From Stutzerimonas kunmingensis (GTDB lineage Bacteria; Pseudomonadota; Gammaproteobacteria; Pseudomonadales; Pseudomonadaceae): a DNA stretch of 64,000 nucleotides. Both the position numbers and the translations under genes were made by a program. The stretch spans positions 62,001-126,000 of the forward strand of contig NZ_FORS01000007.1 in the NCBI RefSeq assembly GCF_900114065.1. Reading direction: 5' to 3'. Shown here one piece after another: positions 56,471-64,000 of this stretch. Position 1 is the stretch's first letter. Every line of letters begins with the position of its first letter. The notes below the pieces were generated by a model, which had not been told where the DNA came from, ran no database searches, and saw only the letters and a list, made by a program, of their open reading frames with translations.

Positions 56471-59400
56471 ATGGATTTCGCCCGCTACGCCATCACCCGC
56501 CCGGTCAACATCTGGATTCTGGTACTGATCTGTCTGTTCGGCGGCACCCTCGCCTTCTTCGAGATCGGTCGCCTGGAAGACCCTGAGTTCACCATCAAGC
56601 AGGCCATCGTCAATGTGCAATACCCCGGCGCCACGGCGCTGGAGGTCGAGCAGCAGGTAACCGAGCCGCTGGAGAGCGCCATCCAGCAGATGTCGCAGAT
56701 CAAGGAGATTCGCTCGCGCTCAATGCCGGGCATCGCCGAGATACGCGTGGAGATGCAGGATCGCTACGACGGCGATGCGCTGCCGCAGATCTGGGACGAG
56801 CTGCGTAACAAGATCGACGATGCCCAGGGCGACCTGCCGCCGGGCATAGAACCGCCGATGGTGAATGACGATTTCGGTGATGTTTACGGCATCTTCTACG
56901 CCCTGACCGGTGACGGCCTGACGCTCAAGGAACTGCACGAAACCGCCAAGGACCTGCGCCGCGCCCTGCTCACTGCAGATGGCGTCGGCAAAGTGGAGAT
57001 CGCTGGGGTACAGGAAGAGCGCATTCTGGTGGAGGTCGATCAGGCGCAGCTGGCCGCACTGGGCGTCGCCCCCGACGAGATCGCCGCGGCGCTGGCCGAT
57101 ACCGATGCTGCCGTCGATGCCGGCGGGGTCGGTGCCGGCGACTTTTTCGTACGCCTGCGCCCCAGCGGCGCCTTCGATTCCCTCGACGAGTTGCGGGCGC
57201 TGCCAGTCGGCCAGGGCCCGCAGCGGGTCGAACTGGGCGCCATCGCGAAGCTCTCGCGGGAATACGCCGAGCGGCCACAACAGATCATCCGCCACAACGG
57301 CCAGCAGGCTTTAACGCTCGGCATCAGCGGGGTATCCGGGGCGAATATCGTCGAGGTCGGGCATAGCGTCGAAGCGGTCCTGCAGGCCAACGAGCACCGC
57401 ATGCCGCTGGGCGCCGAACTGCATCCGCTGTACGAGCAGCACCAGATCGTCGATGAGTCGGTGAACAGCTTCGCGCTCAACGTGTTCCTCTCGGTGGCCA
57501 TCGTGGTCGGCGTGCTGTGCATCGCCATGGGTCTGCGCGCCGGCATCATCATTGGCGCGGTGCTGTTTCTCACCGTGCTCGGCACGCTGCTGGTGATGTG
57601 GCTGGCGGGCATCGAGTTGGAGCGGATTTCCCTCGGCGCACTGATCATCGCCATGGGCATGCTGGTCGACAACGCGGTGGTGGTCTGTGACGGCATGCTG
57701 GTGCGCCAGCGCCAGGGCAAGAGCATCCTCGAAGCCTCCCAGGAAACGCTGCAACAGACGCAGTGGCCGCTGCTCGGCGCCACCATCATCGGCATCCTCG
57801 CCTTCGCCGGCATCGGCCTGTCCCAGGACACCACCGGCGAATTCCTCTTCTCGCTGTTCTTCGTCATCGCCGTGTCGCTGCTGCTCAGCTGGCTGCTGGC
57901 GCTGCTGCTGGTGCCGCTGTTCGGCCATTACCTGCTGCGCAATGCCAAGACCGACGAGGACCCGGACGCGGCCTACAACGGCCCCTGGTACAACCGTTAT
58001 CGGCGGCTGGCCGGTGGCGTGCTGCATCGGCCGTGGCTGACCATCGGCGTGCTGGTGGTGCTGACGGTGCTCAGCGCAGTGATCTTCACCCGCCTGCCGC
58101 AGAGCTTCTTCCCGCCGTCGAGCACACCGCTGTTCTACGTCAACCTGTTCCTGCCCCAGGGCACGCACATCCGCGATACCGCACGCATCGCGAGCGACGT
58201 CGAGGAGTACCTCGCCGAGATGGAAGGCGTCAGCGGCGTGTCCAGCTTCATCGGCGCCGGTGCCTCGCGCTTCATGCTGACCTACATGCCGGAGCAGCCG
58301 AACTCGTCGCTGATGCACTTCCTCGTGCGCACCGAGGATGCCGAGCTGATCGACGGCCTGGTGCGGCAGATCAACCAGGAATTGCCGCAACGCTACCCCT
58401 CGGCCGACGTCTCGGCCGCGCAGTTCATGTTCGGCCCCAATGCCGAGGCCAAGCTGGAAGCGCGCATCAGCGGCCCGGATATCGAGGTGCTGCGCGCGAT
58501 CTCCGCCGAGGGTCGCAAGCGGCTGCAGGATGAGGGCAAGGTGTTCAACGTGCGCGACGACTGGCGTCAGCCGGTGCTGGTGCTGCGCCCGCAACTGGCG
58601 CTGGATCGCCTTGCCGACGCCGGGCTGACGCGCCAGGCGGTGGCGCGCGCCCTGGCCGCCGGTAGCGAGGGCCAGCGGGTCAGCCTGCTGCGCGAGCGCG
58701 ACGAACTGATCCCGGTATTACTGCGTGCCGCGCCGGAGGACCGTGTCGGCAGCGACGACCTGCTGCAACGGCTGATCTGGAGCCCCGCCGGCACCGGCTA
58801 CGTGCCGCTGGCGCAGGTCGCCGATGGCATCGAGCCGATCAGCGAGGACAGCATCATCGTGCGCTACGACCGCGAGCGCACCATCTCCATTCGCGCCGAG
58901 CCGCGCGATGGCGAGAACACCAACAAGGCACACCAGCGCATTCGCCCGCTGATCGAGGGCATCGAGCTGCCAGTCAACTACAGCCTCAAGTGGGGCGGCG
59001 ATTACGAACAGTCCTCCGAGGCCCAGCAGGCGCTGGCCAGCACGCTGGCAGTGCCCTACCTGGCGATGGTGCTGGTCACCGTGTTGCTGTTTGCCCGGGT
59101 GCGCCAGCCGCTGATGATCTGGCTGGTGGTGCCCATGGCCATTTGCGGGGTGAGTTTCGGCCTGCTGCTTACCGGTCAGGCATTCGGCTTCATGGCGTTG
59201 CTCGGCCTGCTCAGCCTGACCGGCATGCTGATCAAGAATGCCGTGGTGCTGGTGGACGAGATCGACCGCCAGATCGCCGACGAAGTACCGCGCCTGACCG
59301 CCATCATCGAAGCCTCAGCGTCGCGCCTGCGACCGGTGATGATGGCCGCCGGCACCACGGTGCTGGGCATGGTGCCGCTGCTGTTCGATCCGTTCTTCGC

Positions 59401-59515
59401 CAACATGGCGGTGACCATCATGGGCGGCCTGGGCTTCGCCACGCTGCTGACCTTGCTCGCGGTGCCGTGCCTGTACCTGCTGTTCATGAAAGTGCGCCAG
59501 GAGGAAACCGCATGA
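56471..59515 (+). CDS. RND-family efflux permease
   Basis: The 1014-residue pump belongs to the HAE/AcrB-type RND family: starting MDFARYAITRPVNIWILVLI, two large periplasmic loops and twelve helices. Helix 4 carries the proton-relay Asp pair region (LIIAMGMLVDNAVVVCDGML). In the position that reads 'DD' in AcrB only one Asp is followed by Asn, as in several other RND pumps. Substrates cannot be predicted. The gene is translationally coupled to the outer-membrane factor gene (ATGA overlap). Confidence 0.93.
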   Translation: MDFARYAITRPVNIWILVLICLFGGTLAFFEIGRLEDPEFTIKQAIVNVQYPGATALEVEQQVTEPLESAIQQMSQIKEIRSRSMPGIAEIRVEMQDRYDGDALPQIWDELRNKIDDAQGDLPPGIEPPMVNDDFGDVYGIFYALTGDGLTLKELHETAKDLRRALLTADGVGKVEIAGVQEERILVEVDQAQLAALGVAPDEIAAALADTDAAVDAGGVGAGDFFVRLRPSGAFDSLDELRALPVGQGPQRVELGAIAKLSREYAERPQQIIRHNGQQALTLGISGVSGANIVEVGHSVEAVLQANEHRMPLGAELHPLYEQHQIVDESVNSFALNVFLSVAIVVGVLCIAMGLRAGIIIGAVLFLTVLGTLLVMWLAGIELERISLGALIIAMGMLVDNAVVVCDGMLVRQRQGKSILEASQETLQQTQWPLLGATIIGILAFAGIGLSQDTTGEFLFSLFFVIAVSLLLSWLLALLLVPLFGHYLLRNAKTDEDPDAAYNGPWYNRYRRLAGGVLHRPWLTIGVLVVLTVLSAVIFTRLPQSFFPPSSTPLFYVNLFLPQGTHIRDTARIASDVEEYLAEMEGVSGVSSFIGAGASRFMLTYMPEQPNSSLMHFLVRTEDAELIDGLVRQINQELPQRYPSADVSAAQFMFGPNAEAKLEARISGPDIEVLRAISAEGRKRLQDEGKVFNVRDDWRQPVLVLRPQLALDRLADAGLTRQAVARALAAGSEGQRVSLLRERDELIPVLLRAAPEDRVGSDDLLQRLIWSPAGTGYVPLAQVADGIEPISEDSIIVRYDRERTISIRAEPRDGENTNKAHQRIRPLIEGIELPVNYSLKWGGDYEQSSEAQQALASTLAVPYLAMVLVTVLLFARVRQPLMIWLVVPMAICGVSFGLLLTGQAFGFMALLGLLSLTGMLIKNAVVLVDEIDRQIADEVPRLTAIIEASASRLRPVMMAAGTTVLGMVPLLFDPFFANMAVTIMGGLGFATLLTLLAVPCLYLLFMKVRQEETA

Positions 59516-60993
59516 GCGCCAAGCCTCTGGCCGTCCCACTGCTGCTCGTTCTGGCCCTGGGCGCCTGCTCCAGCGCACCGCAGCACGCCGAACCTCAGCT
59601 GCCGGAGGCCTGGTTCAGTGCCGCCGGCAGCCACGCGGCGGATGCCGAGACATTGGCTGCCTGGTGGCGCCAGTTCGATGACCCGCAGCTCACCGCGCTG
59701 GTTAGCCGCGCCATGCAGCAGAACCACGATGTACGCCTGGCGATGGCGCGCGTCACCGCAGCGCGAGCCCAGCTGCGCCAGTCGCGCGCCGGCCTGCTGC
59801 CGAGCTTCGATCTGCCTGGTTCGGCCAGCCGCCAGTGGAACGAGAACGATCAGGAAGCCGAACCCGACAGCCCGCTGGCCGACTTCATCCCCGACGACGA
59901 CGTGATCAGCTTCGATACCTGGGAGCTGGCGCTGCAGGCGACCTGGGAGCTGGACCTGTTCGGCGCCACCCGTGCGCGACGTGACAGTGCCGCCCAGCAA
60001 CTGCGCTCAGCCGAAGCGCAAACGATCGCCGCACGGCTGGCCGTGGCCTCAAATACAGCCCAGGGCTATCTGCAGCTGCGCGCATTGCAGGGCCAGCGCG
60101 CCTTGCTGGTCGAAGGCATCGAAGTGGCGCGCGAACTGGAGCGTATCGCCGGGCTGCTGTTCCACGCCGGCGAAGTGACCCGGCTGGACGTCGAAGCCAC
60201 ATCCGCCGAGCGGGCGTCGCTGGAAGCCGATCTGGACGAGCTGGACATTCACCTGGCCGAAGCGCAGCTGGCGCTGGACACCCTGCTCGCCGAGCCGCCG
60301 GGCAGCACCGCTGCACGTCTCGCCGCCAGCGCGCCGGTGCCACTGGCCGAGCAGCGCATCGCCCCGGGCCAGCCCATCGACCTGCTGCGCCGCCGCCCGG
60401 ATCTTATCGCCGAAGCCGCACGGCTGGACGCCGCCGAGCTGCAATCGCTGGCCGCCCGCCGCGATCTGTTCCCCAAGCTGGCGGTGCAGGCCGCGGTGGG
60501 CCGCTCCGGCTTCGCTCTGGGAGACGCGATATCCGGCGCCTCGAACTTCGCCCGGGTCGGCGCGACGTTCGGCCTGCCATTGCTCGACTATCCTCGCCGC
60601 GGCGCCGCCATCGACCTCGCCGATGCCGAGGGCGAGACCGCCTATGTCGCCTTCGAACAGGCGCTGGCCCAAGCCCTGGAGGAAGTCGAACGGGGCCTGA
60701 CGAGAATGGCCGGTCAGCAGCGCAGGCACGCATCCCTCAACCGCACCCGCGAGCACCGTGAACGGGCGCATCGGCTGGCGCAGCGCAGCTACGAGCTGGG
60801 TGAGGCGAACCTGAGCGAGGTACTGGACGCTCAGCGCGGTGCGCTACAGGCCCGCCAGCGGGCGCTGGAAGGCCGGAGCGCGCTGGCGACGGCGCAGGTG
60901 GCGTTGTATGTGGCGTTGGGGGGTGGGTGGAAGGCGGCGTCCGCGGATACCGCGGACGCTGGGGAAAACTCTACAGAGCAATCGACGCACTGA
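59512..60993 (+). CDS. RND outer-membrane factor, NodT/CusC-like lipoprotein
   Basis: The 493-residue protein has a lipobox (LLLVLALGAC), two OEP repeats with long helices, and the family motifs ETLAAWWRQFDDPQLTALV, WELDLFGATRARRDSAAQQL and RRRPDLIAEAARLDAAE. It forms the outer-membrane channel of the tripartite pump. It overlaps the permease stop by 4 bases. No local repressor gene is present beside this operon. Confidence 0.93.
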   Translation: MSAKPLAVPLLLVLALGACSSAPQHAEPQLPEAWFSAAGSHAADAETLAAWWRQFDDPQLTALVSRAMQQNHDVRLAMARVTAARAQLRQSRAGLLPSFDLPGSASRQWNENDQEAEPDSPLADFIPDDDVISFDTWELALQATWELDLFGATRARRDSAAQQLRSAEAQTIAARLAVASNTAQGYLQLRALQGQRALLVEGIEVARELERIAGLLFHAGEVTRLDVEATSAERASLEADLDELDIHLAEAQLALDTLLAEPPGSTAARLAASAPVPLAEQRIAPGQPIDLLRRRPDLIAEAARLDAAELQSLAARRDLFPKLAVQAAVGRSGFALGDAISGASNFARVGATFGLPLLDYPRRGAAIDLADAEGETAYVAFEQALAQALEEVERGLTRMAGQQRRHASLNRTREHRERAHRLAQRSYELGEANLSEVLDAQRGALQARQRALEGRSALATAQVALYVALGGGWKAASADTADAGENSTEQSTH

Positions 60994-61035
60994 AGACCTT
61001 AACTGGCCGGATTCTTTGAAGACTCCCGCTAGTCG

Positions 61036-61080
61036 GCAAAAACACAGAAGCAGCAGTCTCCGGGGTTCGCCAGAGACTGC
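61036..61080 (-). terminator. Terminator of the RIO kinase gene
   Basis: GCAGTCTC (61053-61060) pairs with GAGACTGC (61073-61080). On the minus strand the hairpin lies directly after the RIO gene stop and is followed by a T-rich stretch ending in TTTTT. It also separates the convergent RND operon. Confidence 0.55.
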
Positions 61081-61083
61081 CGA

Positions 61084-61974
61084 TCAGCCTTTCATCCACG
61101 GCGGCTCCGGCGGCTCATCCTTCGGCGCATCGTCCGCACCGCGCAAGGCCTCACGGCGCTCCTGCTCGGCCAGCGTGGCCTTGATCTCCCGCATTACCGC
61201 ATCGATATCCGCGGCATCTTCCGGCTCGGCAAATTCCCCGGTCAGCTCGGTCTCGGTGGTCAGCTTGCCCTGCTCGTACAGCGCCCACATCTCCTTGGCG
61301 TACCGGGTGAACTTGAGTTCCGGCGCGAACTGTCCGAAATAGGCCGACATGTTGCCAACATCGCGCTCGAGCATTTCGAACGCATGGTTGTTGCCGGCCG
61401 CATCCACCGCCTGCGGCAGGTCGATGATCACCGGGCCGTGCTCGTCGAGCAGCACGTTGAATTCCGACAGATCACCGTGCACCAGCCCCGCGCAGAGCAT
61501 CTTGACCACTTCGTGGATCATGAACGCATGGAACTCGCGGGCGTCGTCCGGATGCAGGTCGACGTCGTTCAGTCGCGGTGCGGCATCGCCATCTTCGCCG
61601 GCGATCATCTCCATCAGCAGCACGCCGTCGAGAAAGTCGTAGGGTTTGGGAACGCGCACGCCGGCATCGGCCAGGCGGAACAGCGCCGCAACCTCAGCGT
61701 TCTGCCAGTTGTCTTCCTTCTCCTTGCGCCCGTGCTTGGAGCCCTTGGCCATCGCGCGCGCATCGCGGCTGCTGCGCACCTTACGGCCTTCCTGGTATTT
61801 CACGGCCTGGCGGAAGCTGCGCTTGTTGGCTTCCTTGTAGACCTTGGCGCAGCGCAGCTCATCGCCACAGCGCACCACGTATACCGCTGCTTCCTTGCCG
61901 CTCATAAGCGGCCGCAGCACCTCGTCGATCAGGCCATCCTCGATCAGCGGTTCGAGTCGTTTAGGCGTTTTCAT
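61084..61974 (-). CDS. RIO1-family serine/threonine protein kinase
   Basis: The 296-residue protein has the RIO kinase core: an N-terminal flexible loop with many basic residues (around 60-86), the ATP lysine in CAKVYKEA (Lys44), the catalytic loop LVHGDLSEFNVLL (Asp168) and the metal motif VIIDLPQAV (Asp185). Length and motifs match bacterial RIO proteins; they are thought to act in ribosome or stress biology, but targets are unknown. The C-terminus is acidic and proline-rich. The gene stands alone. Confidence 0.92.
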   Translation of the reverse strand: MKTPKRLEPLIEDGLIDEVLRPLMSGKEAAVYVVRCGDELRCAKVYKEANKRSFRQAVKYQEGRKVRSSRDARAMAKGSKHGRKEKEDNWQNAEVAALFRLADAGVRVPKPYDFLDGVLLMEMIAGEDGDAAPRLNDVDLHPDDAREFHAFMIHEVVKMLCAGLVHGDLSEFNVLLDEHGPVIIDLPQAVDAAGNNHAFEMLERDVGNMSAYFGQFAPELKFTRYAKEMWALYEQGKLTTETELTGEFAEPEDAADIDAVMREIKATLAEQERREALRGADDAPKDEPPEPPWMKG

Positions 61975-62131
61975 CAGCGGCTTGCAGGTCCTTCTCGGTC
62001 AGGGCGATGCTGCAGGTTACGGCAATCACGGGGCGGCTTCCATGCTCCCCATCGACTTTGAAAGCACGCTTTGGATTGGCGCACGTCCGGCCAGGACCGA
62101 CAATTGCAGCATCAACCAGGGGAGTCGCGCG

Positions 62132-63172
62132 ATGCTCGACCAGGACCGCTGCTGGCAAGCGCTATGCGAACGCGATGCCGCCTTCGATGGCCGCTTCGTG
62201 TTCGCCGTGCGCTCGACCGGTATTTTCTGCCGACCCAGCTGCCCAGCACGCCGGCCAGCTCGCGAGCGGACGGCGTTCTACACCGATCCAGCAGCAGCCC
62301 AGGCCGCCGGTTACCGGCCATGTCGCCGCTGTTCGCCCTGCGGCCCGAGCCCGAGCGAGCAGCTCGATGCACTGGTGATCGCCGCCTGCCGCCTGCTCGA
62401 CGAAACCGAGACGCCGCTGCCGCTGCAGCAGCTGGCCGCGCGCATCGGGCTGTCGCCGGCCTACCTGTCACGAGCATTCAAGGCGCGCACCGGCATGACC
62501 CCGCGGGCGTGGTCGGCGGCGCGCCGCCGCGAACGTCTGGAAACCCACCTGACCGAGGCCGACTCGGTACTCGATGCCGCCCTCGCTGCCGGCTACTCCG
62601 GCACGCGGGCCCCTTATGCGGACGCCCAGGCACTGACACCGGCCCAGCGCCGCCGCAAAGGTGCGGGCGAAACCCTGCGCTACGCCCTGGCGCCCTGCCC
62701 ACTCGGCCAGCTGCTGGTCGCCAGCAGCGACAAAGGCATCTGCGCCCTGCTGTTCGGCGACGACCAGACAGCGCTGGAAGACGAGCTGCGCTCACGCTTT
62801 GCCGCGGCACAGTTGCAGCGCGACCAGGAAGGCCTGGGTGAGTGGCTGCAGGCAATCGTCAGCCAACTGGAAGAACCGCAGCGTGCCGCCCAGCTGCCGC
62901 TTGACCTGCGCGGCACGGCCTTTCAGCAGCGCGTCTGGCAGGCGTTGCAGCAGATTCCCGCCGGCGAGACGCGTCGCTACGGTGAGCTGGCGGCAACCCT
63001 CGGCAGCCACGCCCGTGCGGTCGCCCGCGCCTGCGCCAGCAACCCCGTCGGCCTGCTGGTGCCCTGCCATCGCGTGGTCGGCAGTCATCAGGCGCTGACC
63101 GGCTATCGCTGGGGGCTGGAACGCAAGGCGGCGTTGCTTGAGCGCGAAGCACAAGGAGACTCGGGAGCCTGA
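62132..63172 (+). CDS. ada: Ada, bifunctional methyl-DNA repair protein and activator
   Basis: The 346-residue protein has an N-terminal zinc/methyl-acceptor domain (Cys33, Cys37, Cys64 and Cys67), an AraC-type helix-turn-helix (LAARIGLSPAYLSRAFKART) and a C-terminal O6-methylguanine methyltransferase domain with the acceptor Cys312 in LLVPCHRVVGSH. It repairs methylated bases and methylphosphotriesters and induces its own regulon. The ATG at 62132 has a GGGGAG site; the frame is open for 96 codons further upstream without homology. Confidence 0.95.
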   Translation: MLDQDRCWQALCERDAAFDGRFVFAVRSTGIFCRPSCPARRPARERTAFYTDPAAAQAAGYRPCRRCSPCGPSPSEQLDALVIAACRLLDETETPLPLQQLAARIGLSPAYLSRAFKARTGMTPRAWSAARRRERLETHLTEADSVLDAALAAGYSGTRAPYADAQALTPAQRRRKGAGETLRYALAPCPLGQLLVASSDKGICALLFGDDQTALEDELRSRFAAAQLQRDQEGLGEWLQAIVSQLEEPQRAAQLPLDLRGTAFQQRVWQALQQIPAGETRRYGELAATLGSHARAVARACASNPVGLLVPCHRVVGSHQALTGYRWGLERKAALLEREAQGDSGA

Positions 63173-63224
63173 GCGGATTTCGGCGGTCGGATACTTCAGT
63201 GCCGCCAACCGCAGGAAGCCCGCC

Positions 63225-63467
63225 ATGACCGATCTGAAGCGTTACCGCATCCACTACTGCATCAACGGCGAGCCCGCCTCGCTGCTGATCAGCTCGTTCG
63301 AAGTGCCCGGTCTGGAGCAGGCCGAACTGGAAATACTGCTGCATTACGTCCGCGAGCCGCGTGCGGCGGTCGACGCCCCCTGGGAAAACCCGATACGCCC
63401 CAGCGAAGCCAGCCGGCTTGAAGAGCTGGGCGTCAGCGACATTCAGATCGAAGAGGAAAGCCACTGA
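63225..63467 (+). CDS. Small conserved hypothetical protein (80 residues)
   Basis: The 80-residue soluble protein begins MTDLKRYRIHYCINGEPASL and has an acidic tail (IQIEEESH). The layout is one strand-rich segment, a short helix (GLEQAELEILLHYV) and a basic loop. I do not recognise the family. The start at 63225 follows an AGGAAG site. It lies between ada and the TatD gene, all in one direction, and may be part of a loose operon. Confidence 0.7.
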   Translation: MTDLKRYRIHYCINGEPASLLISSFEVPGLEQAELEILLHYVREPRAAVDAPWENPIRPSEASRLEELGVSDIQIEEESH

Positions 63468-63518
63468 AGGCCATGTAGCATTACGCGCCCGCCCACCGCC
63501 GACCGTACGGAGCCTGTC

Positions 63519-64000
63519 GTGCAGCTTATCGACACCCATACCCACCTCGATTTCGAGATGTTCGATGATGACAGGACCCAGGTCATCGCCCGCAGCGCGG
63601 CCGCTGGCGTCGAGCGCATCGTGGTACTCGGCGTGCACGAAGCGAATCTGGAGCGGGTCTGGCAGCTAGCCTGCGAGCAGCCAGCGGTTCATGCCGCGCT
63701 TGGCCTTCACCCGGTGTTCATCGCCGAGCACCGGGACGAGCACCTGGGCAAGCTGCGCGACTGGCTGGAGCAGCTACGCGGTGAGCCTAAACTCTGCGCC
63801 ATCGGCGAGATCGGCCTGGACTATTACGTCGAGGACCCGGACATCGAGCGCCAGCACGAACTGCTCGAAGCGCAGCTGGCGCTGGCTGCGGAGTTCGAGC
63901 TGCCGGTGCTGCTGCACGTACGCCGCGCCCACGCACCGATGATCGCCATTCTCAAACGCTACAAGCTGCAGCGCGCCGGCATCGTGCACGCCTTCAGTGG
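63519..64000 (+). CDS. TatD-family metal-dependent nuclease, N-terminal part
   Basis: The gene starts at a GTG (63519) and runs off the window edge, giving about 160 residues. The TatD signature is clear: LIDTHTHLDFEMFDDDR (metal His pair), ALGLHPVFIAEH, and AIGEIGLDYYVEDPDIERQH with the conserved Glu, then LPVLLHVRRAHAPMIAILKR and IVHAFSG. TatD proteins are metal-dependent DNases/exonucleases with roles in DNA repair and quality control. The GTG is the only start that leaves the first motif intact. Confidence 0.9.
   Translation, partial: MQLIDTHTHLDFEMFDDDRTQVIARSAAAGVERIVVLGVHEANLERVWQLACEQPAVHAALGLHPVFIAEHRDEHLGKLRDWLEQLRGEPKLCAIGEIGLDYYVEDPDIERQHELLEAQLALAAEFELPVLLHVRRAHAPMIAILKRYKLQRAGIVHAFS

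Overview
This is a GC-rich, densely coded chromosomal window from a gammaproteobacterium. It most resembles the Pseudomonas stutzeri group (Stutzerimonas). The evidence is the phhR/phhABC block, the DksA2-ZigA-DUF1826 zinc-starvation operon, the haem-ligand-less bacterioferritin of the P. aeruginosa FtnA type, and proteins that read like pseudomonad versions throughout. I see no tRNA, rRNA, CRISPR array, intact prophage or complete insertion sequence. I recognise about 66 real genes, two of them broken, plus one gene cut by each window edge.

Layout. 1-6.4 kb: the end of a thioredoxin-reductase-like gene, L-serine dehydratase, then the phenylalanine catabolic set (phhR divergent from phhA-phhB-phhC). 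6.5-11.4 kb: a PhyH dioxygenase, cyanase, an ankyrin gene remnant, cytosine permease and deaminase (codBA), and a dihaem cytochrome c. 11.4-16.6 kb: mixed housekeeping genes (thioesterase, zinc-ribbon protein, cold-shock/DUF1294 protein, NYN/OST-HTH protein, periplasmic-sensor diguanylate cyclase). 16.6-22.8 kb: a minus-strand operon for a BMP-type nucleoside ABC transporter with a VOC protein and an isopenicillin-N-synthase-like oxygenase. 23-31 kb: DUF2231 protein with a PQQ-type sugar dehydrogenase, a broken EamA transporter, YaeR-like VOC protein, a phytase-like esterase, a CNNM/CBS membrane protein and an AhpD-like protein. 31-36 kb: AraC and ArsR regulators, an old yellow enzyme, a GlxA-type regulator and an MFS exporter. 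36-42 kb: rutR divergent from rutABCDEF (uracil degradation). 42-44.5 kb: a Zur-type zinc-starvation operon. 44.5-49.4 kb: a cysteine-rich copper-storage-like protein, YigZ, adenosine/adenine deaminase, and a Bcr/CflA pump divergent from a TtgR-like repressor. 49.4-52.5 kb: copZ, copA and cueR. 52.7-64 kb: an HBM chemoreceptor, ferritin, an RND efflux operon, a RIO kinase, Ada, and the start of a TatD nuclease gene.

A unifying theme is nucleobase salvage and breakdown. codBA turns cytosine into uracil, rutABCDEF degrades uracil, a BMP transporter could supply nucleosides, and an adenine/adenosine deaminase lies nearby. No rutG permease is present in the rut cluster. The same 10-base word (CAAATGGTCC) sits in RutR-like palindromes both between rutR and rutA and upstream of the BMP/oxygenase operon, suggesting a wider RutR regulon.

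The other non-genic highlights are these. A MITE-like repeat with terminal inverted repeats occurs in two inverted copies 11 kb apart. There are good candidate operators for Zur, CueR (two), a TtgR-like repressor and an ArsR-type repressor. All functional calls rest on reading the sequence and on remembered family features; no database search was run.
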